Shown here: piece after piece, positions 34,901 to 47,788 of the stretch
How positions within the stretch are numbered: the first letter of the stretch is position 1
How the letters are laid out: every line of letters starts with the position of its first letter
Source of the DNA: Rhynchonema sp. JSB1_4
Lineage: Eukaryota; Nematoda; Chromadorea; Monhysterida; Xyalidae
Assembly: GCA_030248065.1 (NCBI GenBank)
Contig: JASAMV010003298.1
Location: 1 to 64,000, forward strand
Direction of reading: 5' to 3'
DNA length: 64,000 nucleotides
Made by a program: the position numbers and the translations under genes
The notes under the pieces: generated by a model
What the model was told of the DNA's origin: nothing
Seen by the model: the letters and a program-made list of their open reading frames with translations, nothing else
The model's database searches: none

Positions 34901-36328
34901 GAAATCAAAGCGGTCATCGGTCCTGTCCGGCTCTGCCTTAGTTTAGTCTCTTCACTGATGCCACTAAATTCACCAACTTCAACACCAATTCATCAACCGA
35001 ATTAGGTCGCCGTTATTCACTAGGTTACGGTAGATTCCCACGCGTAACTGATCTGCAAGCAGTTGCCGCGCACGGAGATCGGAGATCGGAACAGATTAAA
35101 ACAAGGGTTACGGTAAATATACTGCCTGTGCTGGAGTCACCATCGTAAAAAGCTACGTTCGACTGCCCAACGGTCCACGAATAACGTACCCAGAGTCAGC
35201 AGACTATGCGCGACGCGTAAAAATTTGTAAATCTTGCTTCGAAAATATAAATTTTCATCGACTTGTAGCGGTCCGGTCGACAATGTCAAAAAATCGCGCC
35301 CCGGGCCGTTCCCGATCCCTGGTCTGCGCGGCTTCGCTAAAGCACACTCACTGCTTCAGGCTGCAGCACAGGTCAACACCTGCAGACTTCCAGCCTGCAC
35401 GCTTAGTGGCACATCTTTCAGCACCAACTGGAAGAATTAGGTTGAAAGGGTACATCTGGTAGTGGGCTTGAATCCTCAGGCAAGATGAGCGTGGAAGCGT
35501 TTTGTGCATTGCCGAATCGCCAATTGATTCGCCTGCGTCATAAATAAAAAAAGTTCAAGCACTATAGCCTCATCAAGGCATTATGGCATGAAAACGAAAG
35601 TGGACAGGGAACTTTTGAGACACCCTGTACAAGGTATGTAACCATGAGTCAGGCACAGTAGATTGTTTCTTAAATAAACAAATCTATATTCCTAATGCCA
35701 GTCTCAGTTTCCTTTTTTAAAAGAAACTCCACCAGCAATGAATTGTATACTAACTTTAAGATGTACGTTAACGGCATCCTAATGGCTGGCGTCGTACACC
35801 AGCTTACCCGCTACGTCAATCCGACTCAATTCGGACGGGTAAGTAGACCTACACATATATCATTTCTTACTGCACTGGTGGCCAACAATGCTGACCGGAA
35901 GTGCGCTTTCAGCCTAGGCCCCTGTCCCCCCCTGGATCTGCTGTAGTGACTCTCAATGTGTTCAAGCAAATGAACTGCTAGGTTTGCTTTTCTACACGGG
36001 GAATTACAATTCAAAAAACGTGTCATCCTAGCGAATTCATAGCAGGTTCGACTGTAACCAGGAACCAGGGCATAGAAATATGTTGACTCTCCAGCATTCA
36101 TTCGAACAGCTTGATACTTATTTTTGGTCAAGTTACTGAATGCACGAATGTGCCTGAAATGTGATTTATTTGACGACATGCTCAACTGGACCTTTTCACC
36201 ATTAACAGCTTGAAATGGCCTTCTACACGTGCGAAGGATGCCCGGCAGGAACGACGGCGAAAGTGCACGAGATATACGTGACTGACGACTTGACCGGCTA
36301 CACGCGTCACGCCAATCCATATCGTTAA
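31916..36328 (+). CDS. GL1: secreted galectin-like protein, eight exons, 274 aa
   Basis: Exons 31916-31973, 32190-32371, 32535-32616, 32989-33128, 34605-34683, 34782-34867, 35761-35838 and 36209-36328. All have GT/AG borders and together form one open frame. Residues 1-18 are a signal peptide (MLMFVVALAELGAIGINA), so the product should be secreted. Residues 22-47 hold four cysteines spaced C-x6-C-x10-C-x6-C. From about 85 to 238 the pattern resembles a galectin-type beta-sandwich: ETPPAQNMP at 116-124, YPFDFNF at 178-184, FTMEVVNH near 200, then YVNG at 211-214 followed by a His-containing strand. The usual galectin sugar-binding HxNPR and WxxE residues are not visible. Two N-glycosylation sequons lie at 170-177 (NIT, NTT). 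The last exon has CEGCPAGTTAK from 243. Function is unknown; binding to carbohydrate is only a guess from fold. Confidence 0.85.
33487..33673. mobile_element. GGCAAACTACACCAACACGAGC MITE, copy 2, in GL1 intron 4
   Basis: Starts AAAGGCAAACTACACAACAC and ends CTCGTGTTGGTGTAGTTTGT. The same interior words as at 47074 are present (GGTGGTGCGTGTTCAAAACG, AATCAGCAGCCACGT). It is absent from GL2 intron 4, so it was inserted in, or lost from, only one paralogue. Confidence 0.85.
33774..34062. mobile_element. Palindromic block of iterated CCCGAAAC words in GL1 intron 4
   Basis: Ends CGGCTCCACAGACCCGAAAC and GTTTCGGGTCTATCTGGTGGAGCCC are inverses, and TTA flanks both. The arms are built of repeated CCCGAAAC with two ATTTTTTCTATGTCCATG-type spacers, and the centre is TCGAAAATGTTTCG...CGAAACATTTTCGA. 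Absent from GL2. Confidence 0.8.
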
Positions 36329-38628
36329 TAAGATGTGCCCGTGAGGAATGCGACATATTTTCATTTTTGTTTTCTCGCACATAATCGTTCTGTTCGTGCG
36401 CCCCGAAAACTTGAAAGTAAAAAATCAGAGAATCGTAGTGCTGAAGGTCTAGCAGCCTGAACCAGTGTTTTGAAAAAAGATTTGATTGTATTTTTGTTAC
36501 AAACTTCGTTCCGAACGCTAAAAATGTTTTGAATTATTTAAAAATTCTAAAATTGCGGCCTTGATACCACAGTCGTTGTTTTGTGGCATTTAGACATAGG
36601 ATCTCTCATATGATCACATTCGGTGAACCTTCATTTGTCCATGCTCCGGAGCCGAAAGCAGTGATTGGCAATGATATTCACTGTACTAGTTTTACACTTC
36701 AGCTTATTTTACGTTGGTCGTGTACTTCGACGCTCACCCAAATTTTCCGTTCTGAGTATTAGAAATACCATACTAAGACGCCCACACAACCTCTGGACCT
36801 GACTACAGTTGGTACTCATTGACCATTGGATAAGGATTGTTTTCGTGCCACCAGGGCTGAAGCACTTAGCACACGTATACCACTATTTTTCGCTTCAGCG
36901 CTTATTTTTGCCGGTTTTGGGCAGTTTTTGTCTGGGATAATTTTTTCAAACTTTAAAAAGTTTTTTAAAATGGATTTTTAATTAAAAATGGTTTTTCCCC
37001 TAGCCTACTCTTTGCCACTGGCGTAACTCTGATTTTTTAGTCAATAGTGCCACAGGCACTTTTGAACGAAAACTGTGAATCTGGACATGGTTATAAAAGA
37101 ACGAACGTGAATGTTTGTGTGTATTGGTCTCTCCTTCCGCAGGTATTTGTATGTCATTGTGTCCTTTATTCTCGACTGCGAACGATTTTTTACTGGCAAA
37201 TACGGTTAAAAATGGGGAACTCGTTTCAGCTGTCATTCCAATTGATAGACATTCTGTGTCAGTGTAAATAATACCATATTGGCACCGAAGATGATGTTGT
37301 TGTCAATGGAAAACAAGTTGATGCTGATCATAATTGCTAGCAGAATCTACGTGTATTGGAATACTGCAAGATAATATACGCATCTGAATACGCGCGCTCC
37401 CTTCGTTCTTAAAGGACAGAGAAATTATTATCTTTAGCCCCGCGGTTTGGTCGATGAAAGATCTTCCAAATGCAAGGAAAAAATTCTCAGACAACACATG
37501 TCCAACAGTCATGAAGCCCGAATGACAGAGCTTCAAACTCTCAAAGTTGTACATTCCTCACCGCGCGAAAAACGTTTGCACCTAGGTCTCTCGCTATATC
37601 GACCAAATTTATGAAACTACTTTCGAATAATTTAGTTGAAACGAACTAGAAATATAACAGGTAACTGGTGGATGGTCAGCGGCCACGAAACTTTAGAGTG
37701 AAGTTAAAGAAGCGAAATGTGGCCGAACGAAAGTTTCACTGCAACATCAACGAGGATGGAAACCGGCTACGATCCTGAGATCTGAGTGACAGTAGCCGCT
37801 CATCACATAATTCATCAGAAACGATTGAATTTTTTGACACAGCAGATCATGATATAGCTTGCATTGTTATATGTACATGCAGCCAGCATCATTTATCTTG
37901 ACATCGTCGGCACCTAAAACTCGGTGGCAATTACAAGATCATTACAAACAGCATTTAATTGCTCTGTTGACACTCCAGATGGCGGTACAGTTTGCATTGC
38001 AATGCACGCGCCTAGCAACATTAATCCTTATGTACATTTTCGGCTTTGAAGCACAGTGAACATTTACAAGATCATTACAAACAGCATTGATTGGTTTGTT
38101 GACGCTCAAGATGGTGGTACAGCTCGACGCTCGTCTACGTTGTTTCACTTCAGGCACCCTAAATGTATTTTGTCAGTATATCTACTCCCAAAATTATAGG
38201 GCATGCCGAGCCCTTTTGCAGACGTTACGTTTTTCAGGCATTGTTTTTTAAATTGCTTTGAAACCACTTACACTTATGTTTCACTCCAATGTGCAAAGTT
38301 TGGCTTGGACCTATTGAGCATTTTCAGCTTATGGCGCGGTGCGCGCTGGCATTGCAGTCTGGCATTATGGGTCGAAACTGCTCCCACAAATCCAACGCAA
38401 TGCGTACAAAACTAGGCTAAAGCGCATTATCATGAAGCTGTCAATCATACAAAAAATCTAATTTTTGCTGCTTCTAACATAACTCCAATCAGCTTAATTC
38501 AATTCCAGCCAATCACTTGAATCAAAACCAAAATTGTGTCATAAATAACTTGTTATACCGACAAGAACCGGCATTATTTCGCATAACTGGTGGAAGTAAC
38601 GTTGAAGTTCCTGAGCTGACATTGTACC
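36329..38628. other. GL1-GL2 spacer, including the join of the tandem duplication
   Basis: About 37020-37400 matches sequence downstream of GL2 (44830-45600), for example TATTTGTATGTCATTGTG and GATGATGTTGTTGTCA. From about 37650 the sequence matches the region upstream of GL1 (30520 on). The duplication unit therefore joins near 37.6 kb. A GGGTCGAAACTGC repeat fragment is at about 38330-38420. No additional exon was found. Confidence 0.6.
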
Positions 38629-41600
38629 ATGTTGATATTCGTCGTGGCGTTGGCAGGGCTCGGGGCGATCGGGATCGATGCAGAAGGTCGAGCGGTTCAA
38701 AGGCTCTGAATGTCCAAAATTTTCCCTCCCGCGGTTTTTTCAATACCAACAGAGTTACTTCTACCTTTTTTCTTGTTGACTACAAGTACGCACAACAGCA
38801 AGGGATGTGCGGTTGGGCCCTGTGCCGTTGATGTGCCAAGTTTCATAAAAATCGGTGCAAGTCGTTTTGTTATGAATCTTTGCCTTTAACAACGCAGTTT
38901 CTCCCCCACAGTGTTCTGTAAAGTAGCTCATGGCTCTTGCACGCTACGCGTCGACAACGAACTGAAGGACTGCTCGCCGTTTGATTCAACGTGCTACACG
39001 ACCCAGATGGCGGATCTGGAATTGTGGACCGGAGAGAATGACTATGTGTACAAATTGAGGGCTCCTCTACCTGGCCGTGTTCTGGAACTTTACGTGAGTA
39101 TGCAGCCTCATAATCTATGTTATGCGCTATAATCTGATGAATTAAGATCAAACCAGTGGACATCTTCCATATTGCACTACTTAGAGACGTGAAACTCGCC
39201 CGAGCTTTTTTACAACAACGAAAAATTTCTACAGACAATACTGCAAACTGGTTTACCTTTCCTACAGCCCCCCGATACAATTCCTCCATTCGACGGCCTG
39301 GATCCGAGTTTGTATCACTACACAAGCGTTATTGATGGATTGTCAACCGGTAAGTTCATCATACATTGGAGGCCAATGCGCGATGTTTTGCTCTTATTGG
39401 CTCCGGTCACTGAATTGAGACACCGTCCCCCCAACGCAGTTCAGCACGCACATAGTTTTAATAGAGCTGGCTTATTTAAAAGAACAACGAACTCAGAAGT
39501 TGCAGTGCGCGACACAGGCTTCTGACGGTTCTCCATACAGCGCTCATGCGCCACACGTGCACCACAGACACAAAAGGCCAGCTGGCTACACGCATGTATG
39601 TTAAAGGGCTCGGGACATAACCGAAGGAAGGGTAGCAGGACATATTGTTATACACCGTTGGAAAGCATTCCCACAGCCTATGTCACGCACAAATTTTAAG
39701 TCCCTTGGAGATTCGCTATCTCTTGGTAGAGCGACTTTTCGTTCCAGAAAAAAGTGAATTTTTGCACAAATTGGAACGACCGGTGCAGAAACCCCAAATG
39801 AGTTGAAGGTCAAGTAACACATGGATTGGATTACAACAGCTTCTGAATAGCTTACCATCATAACTTCAGTCGCTCAAAGCATTGCTTCACACGGTGAGGG
39901 TGCGAAATGTTCCAAAAATCGGCCTTATTTTTCGAGAACACAAGTTTGTCCCTAAATTTTGAGGCCACGCTTAGCGCTGCGGAAATAAGAATGCAATGGG
40001 GAAATAGAGCATCGTCGAAAGTTCCAGAAAATAAGGTTTTTAAATTTGTTAACTCATGGCTGGCTCCGTGACAGGCCTAAAAATCCATGAAATTGCCGCT
40101 AAATTAGGTGGTTACATTCATCGCCAGAATTGCGACACATAAAGGCCACAGACTGTATCGGATTCGAAACAAAAAAATGAGAGAAACGTCTGGTTTAGCA
40201 ACCTATCAAGGTCCGAAGACCCCAAGGTCTACAGATCTCTCTGGGCAGCCATACTAACCTGAATACGATATTCAGCTATAAATGCTTATTGTTAACAGCT
40301 ATTGTAAATGTGACAGCACCAAACAATGTATCCCGCGAGTAGCTGTCGAACGATATATAACAAGCCCCAACAAACTCTTACGCTTAAGGGCAGAGGTTAA
40401 AAAATTGCTTTTTGACGATTCTGGAATGAACCGTCACGTCACCGTGTGCGATTTCGGAATTTTGACCGTTTCTTGTCCACAGCAAGAGATAGTATGGGCA
40501 TGTTATATATCGTTCGATAGCTACGTTGAAGCTACATTGTTTTGTGCTATCAAATGTGCAATATTCTTTAACAGTAACGACTTATAGCCAAATTTCTTAT
40601 TCAGGCTGGCATGGCTGCAGCAGCCGGACCATGGAGTTTGAAGTCTTGAAACTCATCTAGATTGTTTGACTGTGCGTTTATCTGACTTTCTCGTTTCCAA
40701 TGCAATGCAATACGTAGCTTATTTACACCACATTTCCGTCAATGAATGCAACTATGCAGTTTAGCGGCAATTTTTAGGTCTTTTTCGGCCTGTCACGCCG
40801 CTATCTAAGTGTTTTCAAATTTAAAAACCTTATTTTCTGGTACTTTCGAAAATTCTCTATTTTTCTATCGCATTTTCATTTGTGCAACACAAAGCGCGGC
40901 CTCAAAATTTAGAGACAAACTTGTGTTTTCGAAAAATGTGGCCGATTTTTGGAACATTTCGCACCCTCACCGAGTGAAGTAATGTTTTGAGCGACTGAAG
41001 TTCTCATGATAAGTTATCCAGAAGCCGTTGTAATCCTATGCACGCGTTACTTGACTTTCAGCTCATTTGGGGTTTCTACACCGGTCGTTTCAAGTTGTGA
41101 AAAAATTCACTTTTTTCTGGAATGAAAAGTCGCATCACCAAGAGATAGCGAGTCTCTAAGGAGCTTAACATTTGTGCGTGACATAAGCTGTCACAGTGCT
41201 TTCCAACGATGTATAACACTGCGCTCTGCTGCCCTTTCTTCGGTTGTGTCCCGAGCCCTTTAAAGAGCAGAGAAATCTAATACATTGCGGTGGCCAATAT
41301 ACGGGCGGCTAAATGTGTGTCTTGTTTAAGGCGTGCGAGTGCGGTTCACGTTCGAAACGCCACCGGCACAAAACATGCCGAGCACCGGCCGGTTTATGTT
41401 CATCGTCAAAATCGCACAGAAAATAAAACTCCATGACAGTCTGCGTTTCTACATCGGGCAAGATATGGCTGTTAGTTGCAAATGTAAATGGCTAAAAATT
41501 ACAGAGCAATCAATGTCTGAAATGTGGTGCCGATCAATTTATGTCGCCGGACTGTCCGGTTGCTGCTGTATGTTTATTGTTTCGACCAAAAAGTCGGTAC

Positions 41601-44572
41601 TTGTGTCTGCGATTACAAAAATGAACAAGTGCTGGCCCATATTTGTGCTTCGGCTATAAGGGGTGCCCAGGAGCAGCATGTGTTAGTCCACTACAGTACC
41701 ATTTCAAATTTAAATACATGTACCGTAGGCGGCATGAACAATAATATAAACGTATAAACGTAAAACCATACAACTTTTTACAACATACAAGCCTTTTACC
41801 AAAAAGAAATGAAAAATGATAAAAATAATTCACAAATGCGGCTGCACGTTTTAGTATATCGTAAATAAAAATATGTACATTGACATATTTGTAAAAAAAA
41901 TTTAAAAGTAAATAGCGACCTACTGTTGTTTTTTTAAATTTACAAGATAGTTAATTCTTTACTCAGCCCTGAGTAAGCTGCGAATGGCATCCGCGCTTGC
42001 GTTCGCGCCCGGCAAAAGTTGATGCGGCTCGTAGTGTACTTGTTTGTCTGTTTCCAGCTGTATAGTGTTCTCGTATTTACTCAGTTTAGGCTAGCATCTG
42101 GAAGACAGCAATCTGATTAACTATGCTCATCAAAGCAAATACTATTTCCAATGTTCCTGACTTCTGGGTCAAAAATTGATTTTCCTTGGGTCGCGTCTTT
42201 AGTTAGGGTCGTTCATACCTAATTTGTGCTTATCGAAGAGCCAGGGTTGGGCAAAAAAATTCTTTAAAAAAATGTAAAAATGTTCTAAAACGTCCAAAAA
42301 TGGCCTTTTGGTCCTTTTTGTTATTTTTGCTCTAGGGTCGAAAAATTTTCTTCACAAAATCACTTTTGGGGGATGTGTTTGGTACCCAAGATACCCCAAA
42401 TGATGTTATTATACGTTCCCGTGATACACGAGACACAGTGTACTTGTACTTACGTGGTACTTCGATGTCATACCCCACCGGGTCGGTCAGATACAGCGCA
42501 TTCGGACACCCGGCAAGTGTTTCTGCAGCTCATTGTTAGAATTTTGTGATTTAGAAAAAAAATTAAAGAAACTTGTTTAAAAATTTTTTTCTAAACCCCG
42601 TTCATGAGCCGCTTATAAAGATATTGAAGCGGTAAGGGACTTCTTCAGGAAAAAGGCAGTTTATATATTGCAGGCCAACAAAAAGTTTATGGGTTTCTTC
42701 TCGAATTATGGAATAAAAAACATCACACTGGAGAACGCAACCCTCCCGTTTGGTCAGTGAGAGTTTAATCGTGCTCAACTGAACTCAATTGAACCTCAAT
42801 CAAAAACTCGGTATTGGAAACCTGTGCTACTTTAGATTTCAACTTCAAAGACCAAACTGCCAGTGACACCAACGGACGGAACTTCACAATGGAAGTTGTC
42901 AACCATCCTGGTCAATTTGATGTCAGACCTGGTTTAAAAAATTTACTTTGGGCGGTACCAAAAGTGGTAATGGGTCTTGTCCGGTGCTGTCTTGCAGTGG
43001 TCTACTCGTATATCTACACTTAGAAATTTACTGATGCCACTAATTTCGACCATTAGCCCAAAAAGCTAATAAACAACTTTTGCGGTGGTCTAAACTTTTG
43101 ATATTGCCGCCATGTCATGTTACGTTACTTCATTGCGCACTTTTCGCTCAGCAGTCGCACAGCGGGGTGTCCCAAAAAAGCGCCCTGTCATTTTTTTGTT
43201 TTCAATGTTATATAACGTAGGTTAGATTTTGTTCAATTATGGCACGATCGAATCTTTGGGAGATTCAGTGTGTGATAAGTAACCTAATGTGTACTACATG
43301 CGTCCGTCTGGTGATTGAAACTACTTTCTGACGCTTGGTGGCACCTCTTTTTGCACCAGCTGAAAGAATTAAATTGAAAGGGTGCAGGATTCATCTGATA
43401 GCAGGTTTGACAGACACGTAAGGCAATCTGGGCGTGGAAGCGGTTTGTCCACTCTCGAATCGCACATACGTAGATCCGATTGCACCAAAAATAATCAAAT
43501 TCCGAGCACTATCCTCATCAATATGTATTGTATTCTGGCATGAGAACGTAAGAGACAGGGTGCTTTTGAGACACGCTCTGCGAGGTATTTAATCGTCAGT
43601 CAGGCACAGTAGATAGTTGGCGCTCGCTAACTTGTATGGGAAATACATGCTGGTGGTTTTCTTGAATACCCAAATCTAGATTTATAATGCCTGGTGTCCG
43701 TTTCCTAAATAATGGTCGCAAAGAAACTCCATCAACATTCAACTGCTTTTAAGATGTACGTGAACGGCATCCTAATCGCCGGCGCAGTACACCAGCTCAT
43801 ACAATACGTCATTCCTTCTCAATTCGGAAGGGTAAGTAAACTCACACATACCTTAACACTACTGCCCGTACTAGTGTCAACAATGCCTACAAAAAGTGAC
43901 CGGAAGTGTGCTTTCAGTCACTTTTCGTGCAGTTTTGTGGCCGAATTCGCACTGCACGCTGTGATTCGCTCTGCTGCCTGTGGTCTAACACACATCGGTC
44001 AGAAAAAGCGACCGAAAGTACACTTCCAGTGAACTTGGTTAAATTTGGGCCTTAGATAGCATTATACCTTCAAATGATCAGTGTTCGAACGGGATCCATT
44101 TTTAATCCCGGGATCGGGATCGTGATTGGGATCAAGAAAGTGTCGGGATCGGGATCGGGATCCCGGCTTTGAAAATCCGGATTCCGGGAGCGGGATAGGG
44201 ATTGCCAGATAGTCCACAAGCAATAGTTTTTATCATTTTACGCATAAGATGGAAGTTAATGTCACAGACAACCATGTTCATCACACATGATACACTGGTT
44301 GACTTGAGACGACACAAGTTAACAGTTTCGTAGCAGCAGCTTACCACTGGATTTTTGTAAATCTAGTATTCATAATCGCAATTTTGTTCAGTTGAATCAT
44401 TTGCCTTTAACTGGATATATTTGACGACATTCTCACTTTTCACTATTAACAGCTTGAAATGGCTTTCTACACGTGCGAAGGATGCCCGGCAGGAACGACG
44501 GCGAAAGTGCACGAGATATATGTGACTGACGACTTGACCGGCTACACACGTCACGCCAATCCATATCGTTAA
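38629..44572 (+). CDS. GL2: secreted galectin-like protein, eight exons, 274 aa (recent duplicate of GL1)
   Basis: Exons 38629-38686, 38912-39093, 39268-39349, 41331-41470, 42674-42752, 42836-42921, 43754-43831 and 44453-44572 have lengths and phases identical to GL1. The signal peptide is MLIFVVALAGLGAIGIDA. The four-Cys segment keeps C-x6-C-x10-C-x6-C. Exon 4 is almost the same as in GL1 and the last exon encodes the same 39 residues. Changes cluster in exon 2 (for example NELKDCSPFDSTCYTTQ) and at the ends of exons 3 and 5 (GLSTG, NATLPF). Intron 3 is enlarged by a 1.66-kb TTAA element and intron 4 carries a CAGGGTTGGGC element; neither is in GL1. All splice sites remain intact, so the gene appears functional. 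Confidence 0.85.
39601..41263. mobile_element. TTAA foldback element, family B, copy 1, in GL2 intron 3
   Basis: Begins TTAAAGGGCTCGGGACATAA and ends with the inverse, TTGTGTCCCGAGCCCTTTAA. Homology between the arms continues inwards for hundreds of bases (for example GCGACTTTTCGTTCCAGAAA against TTTTCTGGAATGAAAAGTCGC). No transposase-like frame is present. The related copy at 54953-56603 has the same length within about 12 bp. Confidence 0.9.
42242..42598 (+). mobile_element. CAGGGTTGGGC-type element, copy 3, in GL2 intron 4
   Basis: Starts CAGGGTTGGGCAAAAAAATT. Its interior (TGGTACCCAAGATACCCC; CGTTCCCGTGATACACGAGA) is the reverse of 17180-17260, and it ends near CTTGTTTAAAAATTTTTTTC. Shorter than the copy at 16762 and absent from GL1. 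Confidence 0.65.
44093..44210. repeat. Iterated GGGATC block in GL2 intron 7
   Basis: Repeats of GGGATCGGGATC with TAATCCCGGGATCGGG at the left and CGGGATCCCGGCTTTG to the right. Not seen in the matching GL1 intron. Confidence 0.65.
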
Positions 44573-45146
44573 TAAGATGATTCCGCGAGAAATGTGACAT
44601 AATTTTCTTTGTTTCTTTCCTTCCGCACTTAATCGTTCTGTTCGTGCACCCCGAAAACTTGAAATATCTGAGAATTGTAAAGGTTTAGCAGCCTAAACCT
44701 TTTTTGAATTTAAAAAATGATTTCGTCCCAAACACCAGAAAAAATTTGAATTATTTCAAAAGTCCAATTCTGCGGCCCTTGATGCCATAATCGTTGTTTT
44801 GTAGCATCTAGACATAATGCACTACTTTTGGCGTGACTCTGATGATCGTGCCTGAGACAGATTTGAACTAGAACTATGCATCTGGACACGGTTGTAAAAC
44901 GAACGAGCCTGAATGTTTGGTTTGTATGGGTCTTTCTTTCCGTAGGTATTTGTATGTCATTGTGCTTTATTCTGTGACGACTGCGAACGATTTTGGCTGG
45001 TAAATAAAGTTAAAAATGGGCAGCTCATTTCAGCTATCATTCCAATTGAGAAACAGTCTTTGCGATAAACAGTGCACATAATTTCATATTTGAACCAAAA
45101 ATGATGTTGTTGTCATCACTGGAAAACAAGTTGATGCTGCACGTTT

Positions 45147-45486
45147 AGGGCGCCCTTAGTCATAGTGGAAAATGGAAATGGAAATGCAAAAAATATTCAA
45201 AAAATATGTCCAAGTTTTCCATTTTCCAATATGACTAAGGGCATACTGGAAAATGGAAAATGGAAATGAAACAAAACATTTTCTGTGTGAAATCTGACCA
45301 ATCAGCGGCCGAGAATTGAGTGGAACAGAAAATGTTTTTGCCACATGTCAAAACATGACTGTTGCATTTTCATTTCCATTTTCCATTTTCCAATATGCCC
45401 TTAGTCATACTGGAAATGGAAAACTTGGACATAGATTATTTTTTGTATTTCCATTTCCATTTTCCACTATGACTAAGGGCGCCCTA
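45147..45486. mobile_element. Palindromic GGAAATGG element downstream of GL2
   Basis: Perfect terminal inverted words TTAGGGCGCCCTTAGTCATA and TATGACTAAGGGCGCCCTAA bound arms made of iterated GGAAAATGGAAATGG. A central stretch of about 100 bp (AAACATTTTCTGTG and ACAGAAAATGTTTT) also pairs. The corresponding point downstream of GL1 (near 37325) lacks it. Confidence 0.85.
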
Positions 45487-47073
45487 AGCCAAATATAATT
45501 GCAAGCAGAATCAACATGGAATACGTGTATTGACGAACTGCAAGATAATAAACGCAGATGAATGCGCGCGCTACGATCTTTCTTCTTGACGCACCGAAGT
45601 GGACATCATCACCAATGTCGTTACAAACGTGAAAATGTCGTATCATATCTTTGATTGTATTGGGTGTCGAAAATTCGGCAATATATTCTGTGTATTGTGA
45701 TTTGGTGCTATTCGTCTCTCCAAGACACACAACAACGTAAAAATGTCGTGTTGACAGATAGCCCCACACAGAATTGCACTAAAAACTTTCATTATCGAAC
45801 CTTTTTAACAAAAAAAAACTGTGAAAGTTGTCTTTTAACATCAGTTGTTTTTACCTTAAAGAAGTGAGAAATCAACGAAAAAGTATAAAAGGAACAAAAA
45901 AGTGGACTTACTTTATGAAATATCAAAAATATCAAAATAAAAAAGTGGCCAACTTACTACAGAAAAAATTAAAAAAAAAATTCTTCTTTTTGTTCAATTC
46001 TGGATATTCAAAGGATTGCGTGCGGATAAAGTCCTTATTTAAATTGTTTTCATGTCCCATGTGGCCGCCGGGCCCCAAAACATTTACCACATCATTATAA
46101 GAACAATGATAGCTTTTTTGATGACTGTGTTGACGATGCAGATGACGGTGAATAGGAAATTTCAGGAACTAAAAGCGCGACAAAAATTAGATCTCCACCT
46201 CGTGTTAGCCAAAATAGTTACGGTTGATTTTGTTCTCACACTGAATAATTTGGCTGCTGGTCGTCATGTTTTGTCGCAGCAGTGGTTCCTTCTGTTGCGT
46301 AGTCAGTCGGTGGGGTATTACAATGAGAAATGAACACACAGCTTTGAACGAGAACCTATGTTCGGTTCCTACGGTACACTTTTACAGTAGATATTTCAGT
46401 TCAACAACATTTGTAGCTCAACATTGTGCTTGTTACATTAGAATCCATGATTAGGTACGCAGTTTCCGGCAGACGTTGGTGCCAATGTGCGTTTTTTATC
46501 TCGTCTCTCCTTAGATTTCGGCTCGGAAAACATTTTTTGGCAAAAATAGACACCATTTTGCCACATTTTGTCGGGAATCCGAATCCAATGTCCGTTTGGT
46601 CTCATGACTCGTTGAAAGTGCTCAATGGGGTTATCCACTTTTTGGGTAATCTCACCTATTTTGCATAAATTTGGTATCCTCAGGTTTATTTGCGCACTAA
46701 CCCTAATTTTTAATTATTGCCAGACCATTAAGGAGACTGTCAATGACGCTTTAAAGATTTTATAGTGCGTCAACGGTCTCATCAAAGGTATTAGTCTGAA
46801 ACTAATCTGAAGCCCATGCTTCCTTGGTCCATTTTTGGAGAACTTCTTGCCCCCAGTACAGGCCTTGTATGGTTCTATTCGCGTTGCTACATACGAAAAA
46901 CTGGCGTTGTGATATTTTTTGTAAATGTGATTCATCGTGTGTCGTTGCTCATGGCGATTGTTTGCGGCGATTTTCTTAGAAAATGGAGACCTGTGGTTAA
47001 GACATTTAGTTTCAGCAGTAATTATGCATTTAGTTGCTGATTGTGATGTCTAAGTGTGACATTTTACGGAGCC

Positions 47074-47266
47074 TAAAGGCAAACTACACCAACACGAGCC
47101 CGATTTCGAAGGTGGTGTGCATTCAAAACGAATAGAAAGAGAAAATCATCATGCTCCACTTTGTATTCTTCAACGTGCAACATTTCCCAAATCAGCAGCC
47201 ACGTATGAATGTTTCACTATTCCGCCAGCAGCGAAATCGGGCTCGTGTTGGCGTAGTTTGCCTTTT
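47074..47266. mobile_element. GGCAAACTACACCAACACGAGC MITE, copy 3
   Basis: The best-preserved copy: AAAGGCAAACTACACCAACA at the left, TGTTGGCGTAGTTTGCCTTT at the right, about 190 bp. An isolated end of the same element is at 63081-63103. Confidence 0.9.
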
Positions 47267-47788
47267 CATATTTAGGCAAGTGATAAACATTAAACAAAGT
47301 TGGAAGTTCCCTGCCGCCGATACAATAAAATCCGCCCCATTGTTAATGTCAAGTTCTAAACCCGAAAATCAACTTTTGAAACATTCGGGCAACACACACG
47401 TGTAGCCTGCCAGCCAGCCGGGCAGCTGCGCGTAATGTTTTCCGAACTGCGAGTGATTGGCGTTCGGGTTTGGAACTTGACATCAATTATAGGGCGCATT
47501 CTATTGCAGGGCAGCGAATTTAAAAATTTACTATACTAAAACAAAGCCTTGGTGAGATAGAACAGTGAAAGCTGAAGAGCAGAATTTTGTGTTGGCGTTT
47601 ATAATTACCGATTTGACTACAGCTTGATCATGAGTCAATCTTTGCATGACTTGTCCAAGACGGTGTCCCGCGCCTGTTGCAGCTTGTCAAGCGAATCACA
47701 AATCACAATCTAAAAATCTCTTCCTTTAAACCTGGGCTATACTTCTTACAACACAAGTAAAGTGACGCAGTACTTTTCAAGAGCAGAT

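Larger units (their letters stand above)
44573..47788. other. GL2-GL3 spacer
   Basis: Holds the palindromic GGAAATGG element (45147-45486), unique AT-rich DNA, and a GGCAAACTAC MITE (47074-47266). Open frames around 46-47 kb show no recognisable family or splice pattern. Confidence 0.45.

Noticed and set aside
31916..44572. GL1 and GL2 considered as allelic copies wrongly assembled in tandem.
   Set aside because: Exon 2 and several introns differ clearly, and each copy carries its own insertions, so two real paralogues are more likely. Read depth would settle it.
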